Shown: piece by piece, positions 11,611-21,620 of the stretch | How positions within the stretch are numbered: the first letter of the stretch is position 1 | Layout: each line of letters begins with the position of its first letter | Origin: Schizochytrium sp. TIO01 | Lineage: Eukaryota > Sar > Bigyra > Thraustochytrida > Thraustochytriidae | DNA: 64,000 nt | Assembly: GCA_004764695.1 (NCBI GenBank) | Contig: SMSO01000005.1 | Span: 1,383,501-1,447,500, forward strand | Direction: 5' to 3' | Position numbers and translations under genes: made by a program | Notes under the pieces: generated by a model | Told to the model about the DNA's origin: nothing | The model's input: only the letters and a program-made list of their open reading frames with translations | The model's database searches: none

Positions 11611-13188
11611 TTAGGACTCCAAGGTTTCTCTGGAAGGGCTGCTAACATGAGGACCGCCCTCGATTTCACCGTTCTCATGGTAACGTTTGTGCAGGGTATC
11701 TGCGATTTCCTCGCGAGCTTTGTCCATATTCACAAGGTAAGTAGCAACAAAACCAATACCGAGAAATGGTAGAATCGCATAAAGACAAAACTTCTTGTTC
11801 TCGTCGGAAGCAGTTTCGTTAATGAGAGTGTACAACAAAGGTGGCAGGAAAGCAAAGCATTTAGATGCAAATGTGCGAAGTCCAAAAAATGCAGTCTCCT
11901 GAGAACCCGGCACCATCTCAGCAAACCAAGCTACATTAACAGGGTAGATAGAACCAATGCCGAGGCCCCAGAACATGGCAAATACATACTGCATGATTGT
12001 TCCTAGTGCTGTTGGCTTACGAGCATACACCTCACCATCTTCACAGTATTCACTGGAGTCATCTGGATCGGGGTCATCTTCACCAGTGATCAGGAAGGGC
12101 ACCAAAATGATGATAATAATCCAGTAAGCCGTAATAAACAAGTTGGTCCGACGTAGATCTCCAAACATCTTTGATAAGCGTGTAGTCAACAAAGCTCCAG
12201 GGATGGTCATGACAAGTGTAATTCCGGTGATGACCTGCACATTGAACGCTGATGTACCAACGATGCTTAGAAGATATGTAGAGGCCAAACTCACAATCGT
12301 AGAAGCGCCAGTCACACCAGTTGCATATTGAATCATGTATAAGCCAATTTGATTGTACTTATAGAAACACTGGATAATCATGCGAACAACACGAGGAATG
12401 CCAAGAAAACCTGCAGGCACGATATCCTCAGGAAGCTTGGGACGCGGCTTCATAAAGGCCATGCCAGGAAAAGCAAAGAGAGCCCAAATGATAATGGCCA
12501 CCACAACACCGATTTGCGGAGCTGTGATCTTATTGTTCGAAACGCCCAGAGCAAGGCCAAGACCAACGGCGATCAATGCGTAAGAAAGCTGACCCATGTT
12601 GAGCAAAACATACATTTTCGTGGTATACAAGGTGCGCTCCTCCTCAGTGTGCCCAATTTCAGGCAGATAACTGTTATGAACGATCTGGAAAGCGTCATAG
12701 AGCAGAGACACAGACACCAGGAGTACAGCAAACACGACCAAACCCCACAGATGACCATCGAAGAAAAGTACCACACCGCTAAGCGCCACAGCCACAGCAA
12801 GTAGGCACAAGGCAACCTTAAAAATAGTTGTACGCCAAGAGCCTGCATCAGTCAATGCACCAAAGAGAGGAGAGACACACGCGTTAACAAGGCCTTCAAT
12901 AGTCACTACGGTACTGACTACGCTGGAAACAAGAATACTAGCATTGCCAAAGTTTACTCGATATGTACTGCAGTCTTGTACGCTTTCTGCCATGCCAGTG
13001 AGCGCAAGCACGCTAAAAACAGCAATGTACCCAATCATGGGACCTCGACTAGCTCCTGTGAGCGTGTAGCCGGTAATCTCACGGTTCTCAGGATAGCGGA
13101 CATAACGCCAGTTCCACCATAGTGGCCAGGTACGCCAGCCGGTTTCCTCTGCCGGCCCGGCAGCGGAATTTGAGATAGCAGCTGACAT
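11611..13188 (-). CDS. Atg22/UMF1-like major facilitator transporter
   Basis: A 525-residue polytopic membrane protein with roughly 12 hydrophobic segments. The first begins near residue 52, after a Trp-rich cytosolic N-terminus. The A-type loop GALTDAGSWRT (about 110-120) and the HNSYLPEI segment (171-178) resemble the Atg22-like branch of the MFS, whose yeast member exports amino acids from the vacuole. A central loop near residue 390 is very acidic (DDPDPDDSSEYCEDG). The C-terminal tail is hydrophilic and Ser/Glu-rich. The substrate cannot be read from sequence. The start ATG at 13188 is the first suitable one; the frame carries no intron. A generic sugar or drug MFS family is the main alternative. 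Confidence 0.72.
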   Translation of the reverse strand: MSAAISNSAAGPAEETGWRTWPLWWNWRYVRYPENREITGYTLTGASRGPMIGYIAVFSVLALTGMAESVQDCSTYRVNFGNASILVSSVVSTVVTIEGLVNACVSPLFGALTDAGSWRTTIFKVALCLLAVAVALSGVVLFFDGHLWGLVVFAVLLVSVSLLYDAFQIVHNSYLPEIGHTEEERTLYTTKMYVLLNMGQLSYALIAVGLGLALGVSNNKITAPQIGVVVAIIIWALFAFPGMAFMKPRPKLPEDIVPAGFLGIPRVVRMIIQCFYKYNQIGLYMIQYATGVTGASTIVSLASTYLLSIVGTSAFNVQVITGITLVMTIPGALLTTRLSKMFGDLRRTNLFITAYWIIIIILVPFLITGEDDPDPDDSSEYCEDGEVYARKPTALGTIMQYVFAMFWGLGIGSIYPVNVAWFAEMVPGSQETAFFGLRTFASKCFAFLPPLLYTLINETASDENKKFCLYAILPFLGIGFVATYLVNMDKAREEIADTLHKRYHENGEIEGGPHVSSPSRETLES

Positions 13189-14094
13189 CGTCCGTGTCGA
13201 TACCTTTTACCAGATAAGGCCAATAGACGAGTACCTGGTACGTGGTCCCTGGAAGGTAATTTAAGCTTTCCGTTCTCGAAGCTGGTGCTTGGACTAAATG
13301 ATCTGCAGGCAGTTTCGGATTTGGAGTTTGTCAAGCACGAGCTTTGGCTTTTGATCAATCTCCTGTGTGCTTTCCACACTTGCAGAGCGGGCTTTTGATA
13401 TTCATAATCGAAAGGTGTATTAACTTGGGTATCCCGCCAAGCCAGCTTTCGAATAGGAAGGAGATGGTTACATACTGCACCTGTTTCCCCATAAGCGATA
13501 ATTAATCTCGCTAAGGCGCATCGTACTTCACCACTTCTCCGGACCCGTGTCCCTGAAGCATGGTTGGTCTGATCAGCCACTTCAAGGAAGAACCCGACTT
13601 ACTTCACTTCGCGCCAGCGTCCAAGGAAGCAGAAAACAAAGCCATGAAACAGCACTAAAATACTACACAGCAAGCACGTAAACGAAGCACCCACTACACT
13701 TCGTAGGCCCCGGTCGTCAGCCTTTTCCCTGCGCCCACGCACAAACCCAGGAGCATTTGTCCATAGCTCTTCAGCCATCGCAGACTCTTCACTCCGTACG
13801 TTCTCTCAATTCGAAAGTTCTCTTGCCATCGCCTCAAAGTAATGCTGCTTCTTCGCACCATCCTAAACTTACACACTACGCCCCTTTAAGCCCGCACCCC
13901 CCATAACTGACCCCCAATGCGCACGCATCGCGAGGGCTATAAAGGAGCTCTACGGCCAGAACCAAGACACCGGGACACATAAAGAGAGTACCTCCCAAGA
14001 CTGAAGAAGATGCGGAATTTGGAAGAAGGAAGGAAGTGAGAACTTGGAGCAGACTGAGATATGATGACAACTGAAGAGCTCAAATTGAGGTGAA

Positions 14095-14175
14095 ATGGAA
14101 TGGAATGGAATGGAATGGAATAAAGTGGAATGGAAAAAAGTGGAATGGAATCAAGTGGAATGGAATGGAATGAGG
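14095..14175. repeat. (TGGAA)n imperfect pentanucleotide array
   Basis: About 16 units of TGGAA, several altered to AAAGTGGAA or TCAAGTGGAA. It resembles the GGAAT type of satellite unit in composition only. Confidence 0.9.
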
Positions 14176-14372
14176 TATAACTACTTTGATCTGATGCGGT
14201 CTGATTCAATGCCGTCGATCGATGGTGGCGAAGAAGCGTGAGGTCTGTGGCACAAGGTCGGCTGTAAACTTGGGTTTAACTGACTGTTGAAGATCTTGAG
14301 GTCGATAGGCTGAGGAGGAGATGCAAGAATGCATGCAAGTACAGTTGAATCTGCTTGGGAAAGGAAAGGAGC

Positions 14373-14373
<1 letters not shown>

Positions 14374-14413
<40 letters not shown>

Positions 14414-14422
14414 AGAAGAAGA
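14374..14422. repeat. (CAG)12 followed by (AAG)4
   Basis: Twelve perfect CAG triplets join directly to a short AAG run. It lies outside any supported gene. Confidence 0.95.
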
Positions 14423-14841
14423 TGTGGAGACGGGATCTGGGCCAATGGACAGACAGACGTTGGTGCCTAAGGCCAGAACTGCAGAGCTTGAAGAGCTCAA
14501 GGCGAAACTTCAGGCTTGAGGGAATAAATAACTCCAACGCCACCTTCACATACGATTGTAGGCGTCAATGATATTCTGCAGGCGTGCACTAGGTAGGTAC
14601 TTGGAGCCCATCGTCACGTTGGGGTTCCAGTATACGTCTGCATGGCGTCGTTTATGGCGAGGTATGAAAGGTTGCGGTGGCGGCCACGAAAAGATCAAAC
14701 GCCACCATCAGGCCTCCTTGCGACCTCTCGGTGCTTGCTCTGATCGTGCCAGACCTGTCAACTAGATTCGAAGGTCCATCGGGCAGCGGAAAGGGCGCAT
14801 AGGTCGATATTGCACTGCACGTTGGACCTGAGGACCAGGAA

Positions 14842-14879
14842 TGTATATACATATATGTATATGTATATGTATATGTATA
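14842..14879. repeat. (TATATG)n array
   Basis: A purine-pyrimidine alternating run of TATATG/TATATA units, able to adopt unusual helical forms. Confidence 0.85.
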
Positions 14880-15460
14880 ATCTGGCACGTGCACGGCCCA
14901 CAAGGGATTTCAAGGTGTGCGAGATCTACACGCAGTGGGTGAATGGGTGCTTCTTGTTGTTCTTTCTCTGCTTGCTTGGCAATGTACCTAACGATAGATT
15001 GCAACGTAGTTTATCAATTTAAATCTTGGGGTTGAGATGGGGATTGATTGAGCCAAAAGCCGAAAAGGGGAAACTTGATTGCAGGCGGCTTTGGTGTAGT
15101 ATTTGGTGAGAAATCGATAACTGGTTATGCATTTCTATCGCCAGTTATCGATTTCTATCGGGTTATCTCTGCAACGCGATCGGTGCCTAGTGGCATTTCT
15201 ATCTGCTGAAAGACTGAGTTGGGAAAGTGATGGGTGGGGGCGCGCAGATTGATAGCCAAGAATACAAGTTTCAAGTTCATGTGGACTAGTGTTAGACTTT
15301 ACTTGAGTGAGCTTTCGCGCAGATAGCTAAAGGTAAAGACAAGATAATAATAGTAAAAGGTAGCTTTAGGAAACAAACAGACAAAACTAGATATAGGGGA
15401 GAGAACTAGGTATATAAGCCGTATGCGATTTCGAGCGATTTGGACATTCTCGTTCTGAGA

Positions 15461-16495
15461 TTAGAGAAGCTCGTTGTCCGGGGGAGAGGACTCTACGCCA
15501 TTTAGAATAGCAAAGCGGCCCTTCGTACGCGGAAAAACCATGTCACTACGCTCCCAAGGCCATCCACCAAAATGTGTGCGCTGATAGTCCTCAAATGTCT
15601 GCATGATTTCTTCCCGGGAGTTCATGACAAACGGACCGTGCTGCACGACAGGCTCTGGGATGGGTACGCCCTGAAGAACAAGAAATTCGCAAGTGGAAGA
15701 CTGGCAGTCAATGGTGATGTTTGCAGTGGCATCCGTCTCGATGAAAGTTGCGTGAACTCCACGCTTCACCTTTGTACCTCCAACATTGCATTCAGATCCC
15801 TCAACCATGTATAGGCTACGTTTTCCCTCTGCCGGGTCGAGCTCCAAGGTGCCACCCTCCTCAATTTTGAGATGAAAGACACCGACCTTGCTCTCGGGTT
15901 TGCTGGCATACGAACCATCAGGGGGCGAGGTTGTAGCAGCAACGCCCTTGAATTCACCACACCAGATTGTGGCATGGGAAAGGGCATCTTCGCTGTCCCA
16001 TTTTGCAATTTCATTGGCCCAAAGCATCTTAAAAACGGGCGGAACCATTTTGTTAGCACGAGGTGAGTTGAGCCAGATCTGGAAAAGCCGCAACTTGTTG
16101 GGTTTATCGGTATGGATAAGAGGAAACATCTCACTGTGCTGGATACCTGCGCCTGCGGTCATCCACTGAACATCGCCCTTGCCGTAGCGTCCACAGTTCT
16201 TAAGACTGTCAGCATGGTCCACGACGCCATCGAGGGTGCCAGTGATGGTTTCAAAACCTCTGTGCGGGTGCGATGGAAATCCTGGCACTCGGGATCCGTG
16301 GTACATGCGGAACTTTGCGTTTTGGTCAAAGTCCATACCGTTTCCGACTTTAGAAGGGTGCTCCATTCTTTCGTTTCCCGCTGGATATTCATCCTTGTGG
16401 TACACAACGAAGAGAAACGGCGAAGCGGTCTCCATGGGACCACCATTCATGGCCCGCACCGAGCGGATCGGGCTCTTCTTACGAAGCAAATTCAT
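15461..16495 (-). CDS. pirin family protein
   Basis: A 344-residue bicupin of the pirin family, iron-binding proteins with quercetinase or transcription cofactor roles in other organisms. The N-terminal cupin has SHPHRGFETITG and later GDVQWMTAGAGIQHSEMFP. The metal ligands of human pirin correspond to H76, H78, H120 and E122 here, so metal binding should be intact. The C-terminal cupin is degenerate, as usual, and ends in a region matching pirin C-termini (FGGWPWERSD). The first ATG in frame is at 16495 and gives a full pirin core. The frame stays open to 16603 and encodes a hydrophobic, signal-like stretch, but without an ATG, so a missed upstream exon or non-AUG start is possible. Confidence 0.88.
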   Translation of the reverse strand: MNLLRKKSPIRSVRAMNGGPMETASPFLFVVYHKDEYPAGNERMEHPSKVGNGMDFDQNAKFRMYHGSRVPGFPSHPHRGFETITGTLDGVVDHADSLKNCGRYGKGDVQWMTAGAGIQHSEMFPLIHTDKPNKLRLFQIWLNSPRANKMVPPVFKMLWANEIAKWDSEDALSHATIWCGEFKGVAATTSPPDGSYASKPESKVGVFHLKIEEGGTLELDPAEGKRSLYMVEGSECNVGGTKVKRGVHATFIETDATANITIDCQSSTCEFLVLQGVPIPEPVVQHGPFVMNSREEIMQTFEDYQRTHFGGWPWERSDMVFPRTKGRFAILNGVESSPPDNELL

Positions 16496-17635
16496 GTCTG
16501 CTGCACACGCGGTTTCTTCAAGAGATTCCTGCACAAGAGCTTTACTTTGCGTCAAGGTTAGCGACGCAGCCAAAAGCACCAAAAGAGCCTGGAATAGCGG
16601 CACCAGAGTCTTAATCTTGCCTCCTCTCCAGAAACCAAGTAGCTCTCAAGTTTCTGTTTGCAGAGTATGCACTAGCAGCTCTCTGAACAGAGATGCCTTG
16701 ACTCTCCACGCGGCGTCGACTCGACTGCGTTAGGGATTTGCTGCAGTTTGCGTGGGTTTGTTTTCATCTGCACTAGACTACATCGTTTCTCTGTTTGGTT
16801 AATTGCCAGCTTCCGAGTGCGGGACTAGGACTCACTACTTAAAACATTAGGGTCATGACCTCATTGTCGGAAATTGAGTGCCCGGATTCCGAAGCAGCTT
16901 TCTGCCTACCAGCACCAATGTTCTTGATACATTGAGTCCCTGCTGCCTAGCTAGCTAGATACATAGAGGGAGTGTCAGAGAATAAAGACATCCGAGTTGT
17001 AGATGACCAGCGTCGGAGATGAAGCTGGAATTTCCGTCAGAGTTCGCTTGAGTAGTGGAACCTTCGAGACAACTTTGGATGGGAGGCGTGGGCGGTGAGG
17101 AAGGAAGGTACTTAGTATGTAGCAGCACGCCAGGAAGCTGTTCATATATTAGTTTCAATTATTGTGGACGGTGATGGTGATGAAGAGACCATAGTGGTGT
17201 GAGGTGGCCAAGAACTTGTGAAAATAGGTAATGCCCACTTCTATGACCTACTTTAGATCTTAAGTATGTGAGATGAATAAAGCAAGATGAGTTCAGAAGC
17301 AGGTTTCCGAACTATAAATAAAAGTAACTAGTTTATCGACTCATCAATGGGTTGCATAGGGGTTCGTGAGAGTGCAGAGTTTGCATTACCAATCTGCAAT
17401 CTCTCAATCTCTGACAAAGTAACGAATTCGATAATCTTGCCGTTAAGGAGTAGTTTGGAGAAGAACAGTACATTTTCACTGCATCGTGCACGACTTGAAG
17501 GCCGTACGGCTGTAGTGGTTAGTATTGCAGCATAAGAGAATCATGCTATTAAGTTAGTTCGAAATCAAAGCTCACGGCGGGTGCTTAAACAAAAGTGAGG
17601 AGAGGAAAAATTAAGATGTATTATGATTCAATTGT
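16496..17635. other. spacer
   Basis: Between the pirin start and the 3' end of the CofD-like gene, about 1.1 kb. The 108 bp next to pirin (16496-16603) are open in the pirin frame and encode a hydrophobic run. The rest shows no gene and no long repeat. Confidence 0.5.
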
Positions 17636-18937
17636 TCAATCTTCACCAGCTCCCAAATGTACAAGTAACTCGCAAAGCGCAGGATTATCAAAGAGAACAC
17701 TATGATCATCTTCATGGCCAGACTTTCCTGGTCGTGTAACAGATTTACAAGCAGATACCTCAATTCCGAGGGCTTCAAGCTCTTCAACATCCACATGGAC
17801 TTTTGACCCCTCTGCATAAACAACGCGTGTGATGTAAGCTGAGGGTGGAAGGTCTAGCTCACTGACATGGCGCAGCCTTGACCCTTTGCGATTGAGCGCT
17901 TTGGTGATGGCTTTGACAAAGCCAGACGCAGGAAGGTCTCCACTTTCCCGGTCCGGGGTTGAGTTTAAGAGTAGAATTTTGGGGGTATCTACTGCTGCAA
18001 TAGCTTCACCCATACCTGGCAGCACGAGGCAAGGAGCAATACTGGTATACAGTGATCCCATACCATAAACAATAGCTCGCGATTCACCAATAGCTTGGAG
18101 CACGGCTGGGTTTGGTTGAGGAGCAGTTTCGTGATCTCCGTCAGATGAGAGATAGAAAATTCTCGACACGGGGCTTGACATCGGTGCACTATCCTCCTTG
18201 GAGACAGTATTACTACCTGTAGACGGATGACTGATCTCATTTTGCCCAAGAATCTCTTCCCCAGACTCCAACTCGGCAGCGATAGTGATGCGACGCTCAC
18301 TGACGATTACAGGCAGTACATCCGATCTCGTTGCAACGCCCGAAACACGGTGATACATGAAAATGGCAGCCTCCATACTATTGAAAAAAGTGCGAGCACC
18401 AGCAAAAAAGAAATTGCCAATAGATCCATTCGTGTATGTGAACTTGCCAGCTTCGCGGCTTCCTAGAACTCCTGCCTGGAAATGTACCAAAAATGCGCGA
18501 ATGGTGTGTTTGTATGGATCACCAACATTTGCCCATAAGGTATGCGAGCCCTCCACAATGCGGAGCCATTCGTGGCGAGCGACGTCTTCATTTTCAGGAT
18601 CTAGACGGTGTGCCAGAAGGTTCCGAACTGCTGTTCCTTCGGGCGTGCGATCGTTACTGAGTCTCAGACATCTTGAGCGGATATCACCTACAGCGGGCCC
18701 GCCAAGAACGTCAATAATAACGCGAGTTGACCCTCCATCGTCCGAGACCGGAAGCACATAAGCCACCCGTGAAGTGTACTTTTTCAAGATACTCGCGGTT
18801 GAATTGAAGGCTGTTCCGCCCGAGAAAACCACAAGAGAGCCCTCGAGCCTTGCATCTGCGTCGACGTCGGAATCCTCACCGCTCACAGAGCTCCAGTTGC
18901 TCAGGGCACGGTGTTGCCGGCTATTATCAAGCTCCAT
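17636..18937 (-). CDS. CofD/YvcK-like (UPF0052) nucleotide- or phospholactate-transferase fold protein
   Basis: A 433-residue protein of the CofD/YvcK superfamily. The N-terminal GGTAFNS (40-46), PVSDDGGSTR (63-72) and GDIRSR (84-89) form the nucleotide-sugar-like binding site of this fold, and NVGDPYKHTIRAF and GSIGNFFFAGAR follow. Archaeal CofD makes the F420 precursor, while bacterial YvcK proteins bind UDP-sugars and affect cell wall and carbon use. Fungal and plant members exist with no settled role, so no reaction is assigned. The segment YGMGSLYTSIAPCLVLPGMGEAI near 300 is a typical family motif. The frame runs upstream to a TTG at 19042, but the first ATG is at 18937 and keeps the whole domain. 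Confidence 0.85.
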   Translation of the reverse strand: MELDNSRQHRALSNWSSVSGEDSDVDADARLEGSLVVFSGGTAFNSTASILKKYTSRVAYVLPVSDDGGSTRVIIDVLGGPAVGDIRSRCLRLSNDRTPEGTAVRNLLAHRLDPENEDVARHEWLRIVEGSHTLWANVGDPYKHTIRAFLVHFQAGVLGSREAGKFTYTNGSIGNFFFAGARTFFNSMEAAIFMYHRVSGVATRSDVLPVIVSERRITIAAELESGEEILGQNEISHPSTGSNTVSKEDSAPMSSPVSRIFYLSSDGDHETAPQPNPAVLQAIGESRAIVYGMGSLYTSIAPCLVLPGMGEAIAAVDTPKILLLNSTPDRESGDLPASGFVKAITKALNRKGSRLRHVSELDLPPSAYITRVVYAEGSKVHVDVEELEALGIEVSACKSVTRPGKSGHEDDHSVLFDNPALCELLVHLGAGED

Positions 18938-21620
18938 CGCCTGTAGTGTCGCTCCTGTGTTCGCAGCAGACCCGAACGTAGGCGCTGCAGAGTGGCGAGG
19001 TATCTCCTGGGCGTTGAGGGTTTGACGTTCGAGCGTCAGCAACTATAAAGAATCGCAAAGAAAGACTTCGAAGTTCTTTCTTCTTTCTTTTCTTTCTTGA
19101 GAACCAAAAGAAGAACTGAAATGCATGATAGATCCTAACAGACGATTATGTTCGATCACACTAGTAGACTTTAAACGTTCATAAGTAGAGTATACAAATT
19201 TGGCAACAGCATTTAGAATAATAATTAACGTGTAGGTAATAGTAGAAGTCGAATAAGAGCGACGCAATAGCAGCGTGAGAGAACGATTTGCAGAGCAAGA
19301 GAGGCAAGATCATGATAGCTATGGGTTGGTGACCAGAATATCATCGTATGTACATACGAAGCAAAATGAAGAGGCTGCAGTTGCTAAGATAGCCAGTAAA
19401 TTAGAAATAACCTACTACAGCAGTCCGTGCAGGAAGACCAACACTTGAAATATAACAACACACCCAAGGGCCCATTCACTTCGCTGCGTGGGGTGGAATC
19501 TGGAAACATGGTAATGAACATGATAAAAAAATTGGTATGTTTTTCATGTTTTTCCAAATTGTAACCAGGAAAACTAGGATCAGGACTTGGGGGACTGACT
19601 GTTATAAAGCTCATGACGATTGAGTTGTGCTGCTAGATTAAATGACCCAACGAGTTAGAGCCTGATAACTACAATTCGAAAAATGCTATTTCATAGTTGC
19701 CCACCTAAATGGGCTAGGTACGTAGCTCACAGTACCAATGCTTTATATGCAGAGCCTCAGAGCACGAGGATATACAACTAAAAATTGTGGCATCTCTTCT
19801 GTGAGTACAACAGGCGTACCATAGCCGTCGTCTAGAAAACGAAAAAACCGCAGGAACTTAGTGGGGCCAAAGAACATATCTAAAGTAGAAATAATAACCG
19901 TGGACAGAGTTCTCCTTGGCACAGCTCCAGTTGGTTGATATACACATTGCTTTCAAAATTCGAGGGTAGATTGAGTGAGCAACTTAGGTACTGACAAGAT
20001 AAGTTCAAGTGGGGGGGACAAGATCCAGTATGGTAATGTGACTGACATCATTCGAAAAGATGTTTTGGATAGTGTGCCTACAAAAGGCTCGCAGCTTGCT
20101 TTGGATGCAAGCAACTCGTTTTGAATATTGCAGGGTGAAAACGCCCACACCATGTAAAAAGCACGGAGTAGGTAGTATAACCTGCCTTATGTTGCGCGCA
20201 TGAATGGTCTAACGCCCCATATTTCCTCGTGAGAGGGAGCGAAGATATCGTGCAGCACGCCCGTCGATGAAAGCTATTCGTTCATCTCCCCCACCCACCA
20301 CGGCTTTTACTTGCCTATCGTCCATTAACCCACCCATTGCCAGGGTTGGTCTGCAAAAGCCTCAAATACATACAACTTGATTCAACGAAGCCAATATTTA
20401 TTCTTGTCAAAGATAGAAAACTGATCAATAATCTACATCATTCTATTGTACAAATATACATGCCTGACGCCGTCAGGCTTTATCACCATGCGCACCAGCG
20501 CGACATGGTCATGCGTCTCCAGAGAGTGGGGCTCTCTGGTACTCCACACAAAAGGGAATTGAATGGTGGCAAGCCTGACCAATTAGCTCCCACTACAACC
20601 AATCCTTCACTGCGTCCAAAACCCACTTTGTCCTCACAAAACTTCATATTTTAAACATATTTGTTTCTTTCAAATGATAAGAGAAAGTGTATGCTCCACT
20701 GACGATAGTTGAGAGGGAAAATATAAAATGAATAGCAGTGTGTTTTGGAGGTAGTTAATTCTTCCACGGTTGGTTTCCAAGTCGTGATGTAACAACCACC
20801 AAATCTGGGCAAAAAACCTGGCCACAGCCGCACAAACGCGACCTTCAGTATCACAAACTACCAAAACACCCTTCAAGCTTTGAGTAGCCCTAGAAATAGG
20901 TTGGTTTACACAATTCCAAACAATCTAATCACGCCATTGTTTGCATCAAATAGCACCACCACTTACTTAATTAAGCCTTCTAGTAGAGTCTCACGCACAG
21001 TAGGCAAGTCCTACTTAAGTTATAGCACTTTCGTAGGCGCAGCTAGGCATCCCATCGTTTCTTTATGGCTAAGTTGGCGTACTTCGGTGTCACTCGGCGT
21101 CACATTTGCGTATCCTCGTCGCCTGAATATAGTAAGGAGGGAGCCGCTCATTGTGGGTGGCGATACTCGCCTTGAGCTGCTGTTTAGGCCTTTTGGATTG
21201 CAGATGTGAAGCTCGAGCCGGGCGAGGAATGCTAAGTGCCGGTTTTTTCCCACTGCCTATAGTCCCCATAGTTCGTAGAGAAAGGGAGTGTTTCACTATG
21301 GATGGACTAAATACAGGGAATTAAACGCATTCGAAGTAGAGCATTTGAAACTTACTATAGGTTATAGGGTGTACATTACAGAAGGCTATTGGGCTATAGG
21401 TTACTTGGGGGGTTTTGGAGTGAACGAGAGCGCATGCTTTCATGATCGAGTTTCAACGAAGCAATAACTTCGCAACGATAGCTCACCCGCTGCTGAGCGT
21501 TAGCGTGAGGAGCTCGCGAGAACCTGAAAACGCGAGCGGCATCAGAGGCCTTCGGCTGGGCTCTATCCTGGCCTGCTCTGCGGTTTTGTGGAGAAGGGTT
21601 GTAAAGATTGTTGGGATATC
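18938..21620. other. spacer between divergent genes
   Basis: About 2.7 kb between the CofD-like gene (-) and the RAP1-like gene (+), so it should contain both promoters. A TTTCTT-rich tract lies near 19075-19100. No repeat array or gene is evident. A further 5' exon of the RAP1-like gene cannot be excluded. Confidence 0.55.

Larger units (their letters stand above)
13189..15460. other. spacer with satellites-like and triplet repeats
   Basis: No convincing gene in about 2.3 kb. It contains a TGGAA array, a CAG/AAG array and a TATATG array (listed separately). From about 15100 to 15190 there are near-repeated ATCGATTTCTATCG-like segments. An open frame just upstream of the transporter gene overlaps its N-terminus in another frame and looks like chance. 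Confidence 0.6.

Noticed and set aside
13035-13580. 181-codon minus-strand frame upstream of the Atg22-like gene
   Set aside because: Overlaps the transporter N-terminus in another frame and shows no domain or sensible composition.
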